Positions 33,801-46,030 of a stretch of 64,000 nt of DNA are shown here, in pieces. Position numbers and translations under genes: made by a program. The notes under the pieces are model-generated. The model saw only the letters and a program-made list of their open reading frames with translations, had not been told where the DNA came from and did not search any database. The DNA lies in contig NC_084462.1 in assembly GCF_027409185.1 (NCBI RefSeq), positions 26,511,577-26,575,576 of the forward strand. Reading direction: 5' to 3'. The stretch's first letter is position 1; every line of letters starts with the position of its first letter. The DNA comes from Cynocephalus volans. Lineage: Eukaryota > Chordata > Mammalia > Dermoptera > Cynocephalidae.

Positions 33801-36534
33801 AGGCCCCTGTGACAGACAGACACTCGTCATTCCCGTGCCCCAGATGTGTGGGGGCAAACTCCAGAACCTACCCCCTGGAAATATTTCAAACAGGTCTGCC
33901 AAAGAGAATCGCTAATCTTTAGAAAGAGGGTCACCAAACCCCACAAGGTCCAGCCAAGAGAGCATCCTTTGGAGCCTGTGCCACCTGACAGAAATGTCGA
34001 GCTCCATCTTAACCCACCCCTTCCCCTGCCTGAGTGGCGTGTGGGGACCAGCCTCTGTGTCCCCACCACCCGCCCAGACAGGCCTGGCACAAGGTAGGCC
34101 ATTGGTGGCATAAAGGATGGATCTGAATCCCATCGGGCTTCTCAACCTTCAGGACCTGTCTCAAAACCCAGCTCTAAGCAGACAGACAGCCCTTCCTTGC
34201 CAACCCTGCCCACTCTGGGGACATCTCAGACTTGAGCTCAGCCCACACTCACCGATGGCCCCTGGGCTTCCCTCCTCTTCTCCCCACACATCCCTTAATC
34301 CCTTTGGAAGCTACTGGGCCTTCCCCCACTTCCCAGTCCTCCCAGTCTGCCAACAGTTTCACTGGTTGAACTGTGGTCCCAAACCAGACTGACCCAGCAG
34401 TGCACCTCACGAACTCCTTCCACGCCCCTACGGCCAGAGAAAGTCCAGCACAGTCATACTGCCTGGCCACACTGGCCCTGTACTGCCACCCCAGGCATGA
34501 GTGTCTTCCATCCGCAACCCCCTGCCCCCTACCCTCTGCCCCCAGCCAGCCATTCCACCATGTCCCCTGGAGGATGGGAGCCATCCCAAACATGTGCCTG
34601 GAGCTTGTTTTTCTGCCTCTAAGAACCCTTCCATGAAGGCAGCATCTTATCTTTCAGGGAGGGTCCCTCTCTGCCAAGGCTGCCTTCACTACCTGTGTCC
34701 CTGTCTCCTATCCTTGCCTCCTAGTGTTGCCTGCAGGGACCCTTCCCCTGCCTCATTGTGAGACAGCCAACCCTTCTCTGTTCCCTCCCATCCACTGCAG
34801 AGTTTAGCTCACTGCATGAGAGTCACTGCCTTGTCTGGCTCCACTACTGGGCAGTGAATTCCTTGAAGGTGGAGAGTCTCGTTCATCTTTGGTGGCTAAA
34901 TACCAAATACAGTAAACGTCTGTGGGATGCAGGCGGGAGGACAGGCCCGCCCACACTCTGTATACTGTCTTCATCAGACCTGCAGCTCAATTCTCATATA
35001 TGGGGGCAAGGTGTCACTTCCAAATTATGACATTTTCAGTTATGTGGAGCTAACCAATGGAGTGTTTAGTGAGCAGTATTTCTCTGAATTCTCCCCAAAG
35101 GAAGGGATGTTCCAGTGCTTGAATGCAGCACGGCTGGCTGCAGATGTGGGTGAGGAGATGTGACTGAGAGCCCAAGTTGGCATTCCTATAAAGACCTGGT
35201 AATTGGCATTCCCTGGCAGAAATAGCACAGAACTGTTCCCTGAGGATCCTGTTGGCCAGTAAGAGCTGTGCCCTGCAGCCTGGTTGTGAGCAAAGAGGAA
35301 GGCATGCTGAGAACCTTTCCCCACCTCTAGCACCCTTCTAATGATTGTTGAACCCTTCTAATGATTGCCATGGGTGGATTAAGTTTGGGGCATTTCCTCC
35401 GCTGCTGACCCTGGTAAACATCGCCTACCCCAGCCGTGATCCCTGGGACCTAGGAACACTGATCTGTTTGTAATAGCCTTCAGCAGGCTTTCCATGTGGC
35501 CTTTGTGGGCCTAAACGTAAAAGTTACCATCTGATGCCAAGAAAGCTGCAAGGTGCCTGTGCCCTTGAGGCACGCCCTGCAGATTAATTAGAGCTGGATC
35601 CTATGTGTCACACATGCTGGCCCCTTGGCTACATAAGACCACCAGTCTCCTATTTGGATTAGTGGAGATTCGGATTCGAATTCACAAATCTGGACAGATA
35701 GTCCTTCTGATGTTCAGTTCATTTCATTGTCAAACCAGATCTTACCAGGGATGACTCCAGGGGCCTCCAGTTTCTGTTTCTCCTTAAAATATGCTCACAT
35801 CAGTTAGTGGATTTAGTTTTCCATTTTGCTAAAGGTTTCCATTGCAGCCTGGATGTGGCTTTACTTTAGTTGTATAAACCAAGTATTGTTTTAGGATGAA
35901 CTGTACTGATTAAAATTTAAGTTGGATTTGAGAAACTAGTGGCTACTTGGAAATGTTTGTTCTGTGGATGGCACCTGGACATTTAGTGAAGTTTTGAGTG
36001 TTTGGGTTCGTCATCTTGTTCAAAGATCCTGTAGGTGGGACTATCTCCATTCTGAAGATGAGGGAGGGAGGTCAGAAAGGTCAGGTGTCCTGCTCAGAAT
36101 CACATAGTAAAGTCCAGGTTTCCTAACTTTAGATCCTAGGCTCTTTCTAAATGCTACAGCTCTCTGTTCCTTAAAGATAGGTGCAAATCGGAGGATTCAA
36201 TGGGTACTTTGGGTCAACCTTGGAATTCCATTCACCAAGAGCCACACCTCAGTGGAGTCTTTCTGAGCAGCAGGAGGCCCGATTCCAGCTTTGCTGAGAA
36301 ACAACTTTGCTGGGAGGTGCCTGGGGATGCTCGCCTGACCCTTCTCTCCTGCAGGTGGTCCTCATGTTCTGGTTTGGGGACTGAGTCAGAGACCAGGGCC
36401 CCACATGGCTCCCTTTGACCCCATGGCTCCTGTATAGGGTGTCCACAGCAGGCCCTGAGGAAGGTTCAATGGGCTTGGAGTTGGGGCCACAGGAACCCGC
36501 TAGGATGCCTAAGCACGTCTCTCCCTGCCCCCAG
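33463..36534 (+). other. ORAI2: ORAI2 first intron
   Basis: The intron separates the predicted 5' UTR exon from the first coding exon. It holds no younger SINE. A reverse MIR-like stretch lies at about 36,045-36,150 ('attctgaagatgagggaggg', 'ctcagaatcacatagtaaag'). Pyrimidine-rich text at 34,250-34,900 may be a degraded L2. The rest shows nothing I can name. Confidence 0.5.
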
Positions 36535-36547
36535 CCTGGCTCCCACC

Positions 36548-39500
36548 ATGAGCACTGAGCTCAACGTGCCTGTGGACTCCTCCACTTCTGCCTGCTCTGA
36601 GCCCTGCCACAAGGGCATGGATTACCGGGACTGGGTCCGCCGCAGCTATCTGGAACTGGTCACCTCCAACCACCACTCGGTGCAGGCCCTGTCCTGGAGG
36701 AAGCTCTATCTGAGCAGGGCCAAGCTGAAGGCCTCCAGCAGGACCTCAGCCCTCCTCTCAGGCTTCGCCATGGTGAGTGCAGGCATGGGGGGAGGGCCAA
36801 GCAAGGTCAAATGGGCTTTGCTAACTGAGATCCTGGGGTGCTTCAGGGAGCAAAGCACTCCCTCTACCTGCTGGCAGCCAGAATGGACCATTGGGGAATG
36901 TCTGCCCCTGTCCCAGCTCCTCCAAGAGGACTGCCGTGTCAACAGAGGAGTTGCTGGCCCTGAACCCCAGAGTCATCAGAAAGCCTGCTCTCTCCTGTGC
37001 ACATAAAGTATGTGCTTGGCAAGGAGGTTAGTGGGGGTAATCAAAATATCTTTGGTGTACAGGCTTTCCTGGGGAAAGGTGCCCACATCTGCCCCATCTC
37101 GGACATTCCGCAAAAGTTTGGAAACCTGAGGGATTTGAGCAGGGACTTAGGGATTGATTGGGGTTTGCTGAGTTTAACCAAGTTGGGGACGCAGGCACTC
37201 CCTGAACGTGGGGCCTCCAGGATGCCGAAGCAGAGCTTCTGGCCTGGCTCCCAGCTTCCACTTTCCCTCTGAGTCATCCCCAAGGACAAGGGTCAGTCTT
37301 AGGCCAAAGCCCCCGCCCTGAAAAGGGGCTCATCTCCTTTGACTCCAGAGTCCCCAACCTGCATCCCAGAGGGTGAGGATGCCAGGACCCAGAGCGAGAA
37401 CACAGAGAACACTCAAGTGCGCAGCGGCCTCTGTGTCATGTGCTCAAAGGTCCTGCTGGGCCGGAAGCGATGTCCTTCTTTATGTGAAAACAGTTGTTTT
37501 TCTATAGCCCAGAACTCAGTTGTCAAATTGGTAGCACAGTTTAGAATAAAAGGCTGTCAGAGGGAACCACTTTGGCCACAGGGGCCTGCTCACTCATGGG
37601 TATGAGCCAGCCTTGGAAAAATGAGAAATTCAGAGAGGACAAAACTTTGTACAGGGCGGGGCGGAGGTCACCTGACTTGGAGGGCAATAAATTTGTGTTT
37701 AGGTCTATAGTTTAAAGCAAAGTCTTTAAACTTCTTTTTAGGTGGTGCGTTTTATTTTTTTCACATAATTGCAAAAGTATATGATCATGTGGTACACAGC
37801 TTTGGCTCACAATCATTTTCTTCCCATGGTTTCCATCACATTACAAAGACAGAATATTTTCTCAAGCTTAATTTTAAGGAATATGTGTGAGAAGTTTAGA
37901 TATCATTATTAAAACTGGAACTTGTTTTCTATACCACAGAAGAATTAATTACATTATCACATAAAATTTTTCTGGCTTGTGCTTTTTTTTTTTTTTTAAC
38001 TTTGGAAAACTAAGAAGTATTACAGGACTTATTAATAAGTGAGATGGTTTCCTCTCTGTGTGGGGCCTGGATCTCGGAATCACTTCCTGCCTGCAGCTGT
38101 TTCTTAGACCCTGGCTTTCCAAACATTTGGTTTTCCAAACTTAGGACTAAGTTTCACCGTTTTTCAGCCAACAAAATGCTCCCCCAAGTTGAAGACTTCA
38201 AAGTCACCAATTGAAATGTGAAAACAAGGAGCTGGCCGGTTAGATCAGTTGTTTAGAGCATGATGTGATGACACCAAGGTCCAGGGTTTGATCCCTGTTA
38301 CCAGCAGCCACCAAAAATATATATGTATAAAATAAAATTTGAAAACAAGCCCTGTGAATAAAGTTGTGAGACAGGGAATGTGAATTCTAGAGAAGAGGAG
38401 TGGTTTGAGACTTGGTGGCAGGCTTCAGGGTATGCAGTGGTGTTAGAATGAGGGCAGCGACCACTGAGAGGGTGGGAATCCAGTCCTCCTTGGATTCACC
38501 ACCAGTATGGACTGTGGAGTGCGCTTGGCATTGCAGTCTCACTTTCTAGTCATAATTCGCGTCTTCCCCATGTGTGCATGTGTGGAGTAACCCGCCTGCA
38601 CCAGCAGATGCTTCCTTGAGCGGTTTGGTGATACATTTCAGAAGCCACACAGTGCCCTTGTCCTCTCTTCTAGAAGTTCCCTGGCAAAGAGGCTGCCACA
38701 GCCTAACCAGCACTGGAGATTCAACCAGCACAGAGAGCACTGGGAGCTGGGAAGCAACTGAAACGTCTGGGGTGGAGCCAAGGCCAGGGCTGGGGGAAGC
38801 CGCCACGGCATGCCCACTTGATGAGTGTGCAACATTAAATCAGACCGTTATTTACACTGTGGAGCAGCTTGGGAAAAATGAGTGACAGATGCAGATCATC
38901 AGCAACTGTGGCTGAGTAAGGGCAGGGACAAGGAAAAATGAAAACAGGCACTTTGCTAAGTGGAGTCCCTCTTTAATCATGTATTCCCTAGTTAGAATTG
39001 TAGAGCTGTGCCCCTGTCCAACACCAAGCACTTATGCCAACCATAAGCTTATTTCTTCATGTTTCTCTCTCCCTGAACATGGAGAACCAGTGATCTGAGG
39101 CCCCTCATAAAGTAGCTGCATAAACACAGTGAAAATTGGCCTTTTGGCCTGTTCGCCTCTTGAAGCAAAACATAACCACTTTTTTGTAGGCCCTATTCCC
39201 TGCCTTTTGGTCATCTTGTTTCCTGTCTTGGAACCCTCTGTAGTTTGTAACATCCTTTTGTTGAGCCATATCCTTTGTGGTAACAAGAGCCTTCCCAGGG
39301 CCACAGGGGCACTAAGAAAAGAACAGCCCTCAATTCATGTCACATGGCTACTGTTTTTTTCTTTCTTTTTTTTTTAAAGATGACCAGTGAGGGGATCTTA
39401 ACCCTTGACTTGGTGTTGTCAGCACCACGCTCACCAAAGTGAGCCAACCGGCCATCCCTATATAGGATCCGAACCCGTGGCCTTGGTGTTCTCAGCACCG

Positions 39501-41601
39501 CACTCTCCCGAGTGGGCCACGGGCCAGCCCCTATGGCTACTGGTTTTTTTGGATACTTTTCACAGTAATCCCAGCCGTAATAGCTGTTGAATTGCGGTTC
39601 AGCTCTTGTCCACTAGGACTGCCATATCTTCTTCTACCTACTAGATGTTCCATCACCACTGAAGATGAGGTGAGGGGATGAGGTTCTCACTCTAAGAGGC
39701 AGTAGTTGCTAAAGGAAGTTGTGAAATCTTCTTTCTTACAGATTTTTTAAAACAGGGATGGCTCAGATCTAGGAGACAAACACATCAGGTGGAAAAACTT
39801 CTTTTGCTTCTCCCTTTCTCCCTTCCGGCCCCCTTCCTTAACTGGTCAGGTTTCTTAACTTTGGTGCCTGGCAGAAGGTCCTTGGTGAGCCCTAGAGTTC
39901 TTGCTGGGCGTGGACTAAATAAACCCTCCATGGGGTGGTCCACAGTGCTGGGGTGGGGTGTGGGACAGGGAGGGTGCTCCTGGTGATGGACTGGCTCTGA
40001 CTGTGAGGGAAGTGAGGGAGGGGCCTGGTGCCCATTTGTAGTGTGAAACCCCCGTAGAGCATGTGGTGAGCAGGGCCAGAATGGCGGCAGACATCTCCTA
40101 CCGCAGAGATAAGCTGGGGCTTCTGGTTCCCTCCATGGGTCTGTTCTTTCATTTAAAATTAATTCTGTGTTCATCAAAGCACAATAAATACATGGATGTA
40201 ATTAAAAAATTAAGTACTGCTAAAATGCTATGACAACCCCAGCAGCCCCCTGTTCCCCACCCGCTAGGGGCAGCCACTTGGGTCTCTCAGCCTCCACGTT
40301 TCTAAATACCATGTGCAGGCTGCCCTTCCTCGATGGATCCATTTTAGACATTACCCGCTCAGACTGCATTGAAGATTTGGCTCCCTCGGCCCGGCCTGGC
40401 CTGGCCTTCCGACAGTTTCCCTCCTCATGGGTCTTCATTTATCTCAACATTCCTGGGCTTTAGAGACGCCGGCTTTTCCCTCTGGCGTTTGGTCTGAGCT
40501 GAGAGGTGCACCCTGGGTTCTGGATGAGGCTGTCTGGGTGTGCAGCTCTGAGTCTGGGGACCATCAGGAGCCTCTGTCTTTACCTTGTGAAAGGTTAGTT
40601 TTTATTTTTTGAAAAACATTTTCATTGTTTTGCAGCTAAACCACACCTCAGCCCAAGTCTGGTGTCAACAGCAAAGCCACATGCCACCAGACCAGGGAAG
40701 AGTGGCCTCTGTCCTGGGTTGTAGTTGGGTACCACGGCTTCTGTGTCTGGCAAGGTGCCCAGAGGGTGAGCCCCCGCTCCCAGGGCTTCATTACTCTCTT
40801 CTGTACTTTTCAGATTTTTCCTCAGTGAGATCTTTAGCTAATCAGAAAAAAGGAAATTGTGAAATATTTAAACAGTGAAGAGGGTGCCTTCTGGTTTTGT
40901 GAGGGCCAAAACATGGTGAGTCCCGACAACAGACAAGTCCATGGGTGGCTGAGGCCCCCCTCCTGGCCCACCCCTGCCCTGCCCTGCTCTGCTTCCCAGG
41001 TGGCCCTGGTGGGGGTGCAGCCCTGCCCACCTGGCCCTGCCCCACCTCCTCTGCCTCGCAGGTGGCCATGGTGGAGGTGCAGCTGGAGACGCAGTACCAG
41101 TACCCGCGGCCTCTGCTTATCGCCTTCAGCGCCTGCACCACGGTGCTGGTGGCCGTGCACCTGTTTGCACTGCTCATCAGCACGTGCATCCTGCCCAACG
41201 TGGAGGCCGTGAGCAACATCCACAACCTCAACTCCATCAGCGAGTCGCCGCATGAGCGCATGCACCCCTACATTGAGCTGGCCTGGGGCTTCTCCACTGT
41301 GCTCGGCATCCTGCTCTTCCTGGCTGAGGTGGTGCTGCTCTGCTGGATCAAGTTCCTCCCTGTGGACGCCAGGCACCAGCCCGGCTCCCTGCCTGGCCCT
41401 GGTGGTCACACGGGCTGGCAGGCGGCCCTGGTGTCCACCATCATCATGGTGCCCGTGGGCCTCATCTTCGTGGTCTTCACCATCCACTTCTACCGCTCAC
41501 TGGTGCGCCACAAAACCGAGCGCCACAACCGCGAGATCGAGGAGCTGCACAAGCTCAAGGTGCAGCTGGACGGGCACGAGCGCAGCCTGCAGGTGGTGTG
41601 A
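36548..41601 (+). CDS. ORAI2: ORAI2, CRAC channel subunit, two coding exons
   Basis: Coding exons are 36548-36772 (75 codons) and 41062-41601 (179 codons plus TGA), giving 254 residues, the same length as human ORAI2. ORAI proteins form the hexameric plasma-membrane pore of store-operated calcium entry, opened by STIM proteins of the endoplasmic reticulum. The N-terminal helix reads [22 protein letters not shown]1 has the pore motif VAMVEVQ with the selectivity-filter glutamate at residue 80 (E106 of ORAI1). TM2 is about 93-118, TM3 about 145-175, TM4 about 193-218. The cytosolic C-terminal coiled coil ([15 protein letters not shown]) is the STIM docking site. The TM3-TM4 loop is proline/glycine-rich and lacks an N-glycosylation sequon, as expected for ORAI2. 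The start has a good context (cccaccatga). The 4.3-kb intron splits TM1 between residues 75 and 76. The gene converges on ALKBH4. Confidence 0.97.
38229..38339 (+). mobile_element. One-unit CYN-like SINE
   Basis: gagctggccggttagatcag, gtgatgacaccaaggtccag and an A/T-rich tail form one unit. A perfect 10-bp duplication, tgaaaacaag, lies at 38219-38228 and 38340-38349. Confidence 0.82.
39354..39532 (-). mobile_element. Two-unit CYN-like SINE, A/T subtype
   Basis: In reverse it reads gggctggcccgtggcccac ... gagaacaccaaggccacggg ... caagtcaagggttaagatcc. The duplicated flank atggctactg lies at 39344-39353 and 39533-39542. This is the last SINE of this family in the window. Confidence 0.85.
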
Positions 41602-44290
41602 CGGCCGGCAGGGCTCCTGGGCTGGGTGGGGCCCTGCAGCCAAGCAAGAGCTTCCTGTCTGTGCTAGGGGATTTCAGAAATGCAGGTGGTTAACCAGGCT
41701 GCTAGACACTGCCAGATAGTTCAAGACCAAAGTCTTAATCCTGTCTTAATGCTGTAATAACCTGGATAATTTTCCATCAGAAAATGGAACTCTTCAAACA
41801 AGAGACTGTTGCTAAGAGTTTAAGGGGAAAGAAAGGCTGATTCCTTGGCCTTGAGAACTTCCTGGGTCAGGGACAAGGTGTAGAGGCTTGAGGGGGATCT
41901 GCCCATTGGCACTGCCAGGAAGGGCTCCAAGCAGCACCCAGTGGTCAATGGCAAGCTCACAGACTTGGACATGCATGGCCAGCAGGGTAGGGAGCTGGCA
42001 GGGGCAAAGCCGTGAGTTCGTAGAAGGGATTGCCCTGGAAGACCTGAGGTGGGCTCATGGCTGCTGGGTAACATGGTTTGATGGTGATTGGACAGGACCA
42101 TGGCAACTGATGGGGTGCAGGATTACAGCCAGGCTTGGTGCTTCCCTCCCCACCCTGGAGGAGTTGGTGGCCTGGCTTGTGGGGGAAGGCAGGCGCCTGG
42201 GCACACATCGGCTCAGCAGGTGTGGTGTGCTGCAGCCGGCGTCAGGCGTCAGCGTTGCCAGGCCCTGGGGGAGATTCCCAAGTGTGGGAGGCCAGCCTGG
42301 GTCAAAGAGGCGTGTCAGTGGGCATCCGTGCGAGACACCCACCTGAGGAGGCCATTAATTGAGTGGTGCACTAGGTTTAGGTTTTTTCCCAGCCAGCCTG
42401 GAGCCTTGGCCACACTGACTCAGTGTGGCCACCAGGGTGGGGACAGGGCCCTCAGGCAGAGGCCTCCACCTGTTGGCCATAGATGGCCTCTGAGCCTGAG
42501 TCAGCCATTCCTCAGAGCTTGCCCAATTCCCTGCTGCCCATGGCCTCAAGTGGTGAGAGGGAACAGCCTGGGGGGCTTCCTGTCTAGATAAGGCCATTGA
42601 CCCAGGATCCCCCCTTGTTATGACACCAAGCAACTGCAGGGAAGGCGCAGCCCTAGACAGTGTCCCTTGCTGTGTCCTCCATGCCTCTCAGCTGGATGCA
42701 GGTCGCAGCTCACACACTCACACAGCTGTGCTGTGTAGGCACTGGTGTTTCCACTAAGGGTATCTGGTAGACCTGGGCCCATGTAATTGGGCCACATATA
42801 TACATGCTACAGCACCAGCTGACGGGGAGCTGCTTTTCAAAACCACATTTACTTGGAGAGGATGCCTTGTGTTATGTTCCCATAGTCATCAGGCCTCTTC
42901 ATGTTCTGGTTACTGTGAGGTCTGGGTCGTCTGTGTCGTGGAATCCCGGATGGCCTGATTGAGGTCTCTGAGAATGTGACATACTGTTGGAAGCATAAAC
43001 CTTAACACATAACTCTGAAATGCCGAGTCCCCAGAGACTTCTATGGAGAGCCTGCGCAGTGTGTCCCATGGGGCTGAAGAGCCCTGTGTCTTCCCGAGGG
43101 CGGGGCCCTTGCCTCCCTGCAGACGTCTGTCTGTGACTTGCTTGCCCTGCAGCACACATCCGTACTTTCCTGGAGCCTCGTTGAAAAGACTCATCTGGTT
43201 TAATATGTGTTTGCTTTGCTAAAGAACGTCAGCATCACTCCAAGACTGCTGCTCTGTGTCCTGGCTGGGCCAAGATGGGCTTGCTATTCTGAATGAGTGG
43301 CTCCCTGCAGCTGGGAGGGGGCAGCAGGCCCTTCCCTGGCCTGAGCCTTTTCAGAGGGGCCATGCTGGGCCCACTCCTGCTGCGCACTTTCCTGGGCCAT
43401 CTGGTACTCCTGCACATGGAGCGCCAAGCTCCCCAGATGGTGGAAGGCATACCCGCAGTGGCAGCCCTGGTCCCTGGGCAGGGTTTTTGGCTTGGCCTGG
43501 CCTGGCCTGGCAGCATCAGGGTCTGACATTAGGTGCCCAGTGATGGTACATACCACATCCTTAACAGAGAATAACGTGCTTGTAATTTCTTGTTCTCTTC
43601 CATCCAGAGTGCTCTCCCAGCTCCAGCCTTTCTAGTTCCAAGGCAAGAGCAGTTTCTATGGGAACAGAGATGACCCTGGGGATGGGGAATGGTGACCAGG
43701 AGCGGCGACCTCAGGGTTGCCCCAGAGTTTGTCGGGAGATGGACAAACTGCTGCTGGGAGCTGCAGGGACAGCTCCGCAGGGAAACTTGGGGGATGGGAA
43801 AGCGAATTGCAGGCTGGAAATTGGGCGTCTGAAGGGTTAACCTCACTTGGAAGCATGTTTGAAGATCTGTGGCCTCTGCCGTGGTGAGAGTTGCCCAGTG
43901 CCCTGGAGCCGGCGTGGGCTTTGTCTTTGCAGAGCCTTTCTGGTGCTCATCAAATGAGTGCCCTTAGCCACGATCAGGCCTTTCCAGTGTGGAACACGGT
44001 CTCCACTTAGTACCTGACCTCAAGTTTCAAAACCTAAGTGTTTCTAGTTTAGAAACTGTGAAGGCAGAATGTGTTTTAGCGTCTTCTAGGAAGGTGTGTT
44101 GAGGACCAAACCACATAAGCCTGAGTGGATCAAGGTTCACCTGCAGCAAGCCTTTTCCTGCCTGTGCTCATCGATTATGTATGCATGACATTATGTAGAT
44201 CATGTTTGGTGTATGTAACCCCTGCCCTGTGTATGGATTTTCACAATGGTTGCCCTGGATTGAACTGAATAAAACAGTAAAGCTATTCAA
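41602..44290 (+). other. ORAI2: ORAI2 3' untranslated region
   Basis: A 2.7-kb unspliced tail follows the TGA. AATAAA at 44268-44273 is the first well-placed canonical signal and a plausible end near 44,290. Human ORAI2 also has a long 3' UTR. No transposon of recent type interrupts it, which fits transcribed UTR. Confidence 0.6.
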
Positions 44291-46030
44291 AGTTCCTTCC
44301 GCTCTTAGTGGGGCACTGTGGGTAGAGGGACATGCAGCAGCCCCTGGACCTTCCCTAGTGTCACTGGTCAGTGCCCTAACAGGCTGCCTGGGCGAGGGGG
44401 CATGGACTTCTCTAGAATGGAGAGTCAGGGTGCTCAGACCCAGACATGCCATGATGCTCCCACCAGCTGGGGCCCAGAGAGTGTGCTGCTTGGCTGCTTC
44501 CTTCCCAAGCCGGAAACACAGGAAGGGGCAGCCTTCCTCAGCCACCATGTGGGTGGCTGAGGGCCAACATAGCCCATCTACACAGCATTGGCTAGAAGGT
44601 CCCCCAGCTCTCCAGGAAAGGAGCCACTAAAGCTCTGGACCCTTCAGGACATTCCCCAACCCCAGGTCCCTGTAGCTGGTGCCCAGGCTGTCCAGCCAGG
44701 CAGCAGGACCATGCAGATCCCTGCCACAGCCTGGTGGCACTGATGAGGAAGCACCCATTGTGTTTTGTAACAGTCGCCCACTGAGGTAGAGGCCTCTTTT
44801 AGGAAAGAATTTCTGTCCTTTCTTATTATTATTAACTTTCTGGCACTTCAACCTAGCAGCGTCTAGGAGTCAGGTGTGCAAAGCAGCTGGCACCACTACA
44901 TGAAGAGTCTGGGGCAGTACATGTCTTCTGCCAATCCAGAGGGACCAGGCTGCACCTGCAGCCCAGAAGGGCAGCTTCCCCAGGCAGCTGTACAGAGACC
45001 CAGGCCAGCAAGCCCAACATTTTCCAGCCTAACTGAAAGTGGAGGTTATAGTTTCCTTAAAGGAAAAAAACACAGCAAAAACAAAGACATGAACACCGTT
45101 CCCCACTGTGGAGGGCAGGACATAACAGTCACTGTTGGCTCCATGGACCTTTTCTGCTGAGCCCTGCAAGCCTGCCATGCAGAACTCACTCAATGCCCAG
45201 AAAACCCAGTGACAGAAGACTTTTTTCTTGATGCAGACGCCTCTGGAAGACTGACGGGTAGAGTCCACAGAACCCTGGGTAGGGCCCTGCAGGGCAAGGC
45301 TGGGACAGGAAAGGGACACCTTGCTAGGCTCACTTAGAACCTGCTAAACCCTCTTCCCAGCCCATCTGCTGGCCCACCCATGGTTGCTGTGGAACACAGT
45401 GCAGGCAATTCAACATGAATCTAGGCAGAGAGGATCCCAGAGGATGCTCCATGGACTGAGCTTAGCCCCCCTCCCACCTCTAGTTGGACCAGCCTGGGTC
45501 TCACCACCTGCCACGCTAAACAAATACGCAGCACCAGGTTTCCTAGACATCCTGCCAAAGCGGCAGGCTGGGAACGTCTGCAGAGCCAGCCCTGGGCTTG
45601 CTCTGGAATAGGATGCCTCAGGCAGCGCCATGGAGTGGACGCTTCACCTGAGCGCGTTCCCACAGGCTGATGCCATCTCCTTGTTTGAGACTTCAAGAGC
45701 ATCAGAACAGATAACCTAGTCTGCTCAGCATGTGTCTGGTGCTTAAGGAAAGTGTGCTGAAGGAATGTACGAACGGCCACCTGAAAGACGGGGTAAGCAG
45801 ACGTCATCACCCCTCTGCACCCAGCGATAGCTGCAGGGGACCAATGTACAGTGCAGTGTTCTTGAGAGCCGGGCTGTGGTGTACAGCAGGCACATGGAGC
45901 TGACAGTCTTCATAGCTTTCAAGGACAGATTCGACTCTGGTGGACACCACCCTGACACCAGAGTTGTTTCCTTGAGTGTGCTCTGCAGAAGGGCTGAAAG
46001 GCTGGCTGTCAAATGGCCAGCACTGAGTGA
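44291..46030. other. ORAI2-ALKBH4 tail-to-tail gap
   Basis: Between the predicted 3' ends of two converging genes I see no coding exon, RNA gene or recent transposon. One or both 3' UTRs may extend into it through alternative poly(A) sites. Confidence 0.45.

Larger units (their letters stand above)
36773..41061 (+). other. ORAI2: ORAI2 second intron
   Basis: The intron runs from gtgagtgc (from 36773) to the acceptor ctcgcag (ending at 41061). It contains two CYN-like SINEs (38229-38339 and 39354-39532) and an acceptor-like duplicate 62 bp before the true 3' splice site. The remainder shows no exon or RNA gene I can support. Confidence 0.6.

Noticed and set aside
3046-39532. Horseshoe-bat origin (Rhin-1 SINE)
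   Set aside because: Rhin-1, as I recall it, shares only the ggccggccccgtggct-like opening and then continues with a different body and an AACTAAGA-rich tail, which is absent here.
40834-41487. 217-codon open frame on the minus strand over the last ORAI2 exon
   Set aside because: It is a shadow of the ORAI2 coding exon, histidine/glycine/arginine rich, with no known domain.
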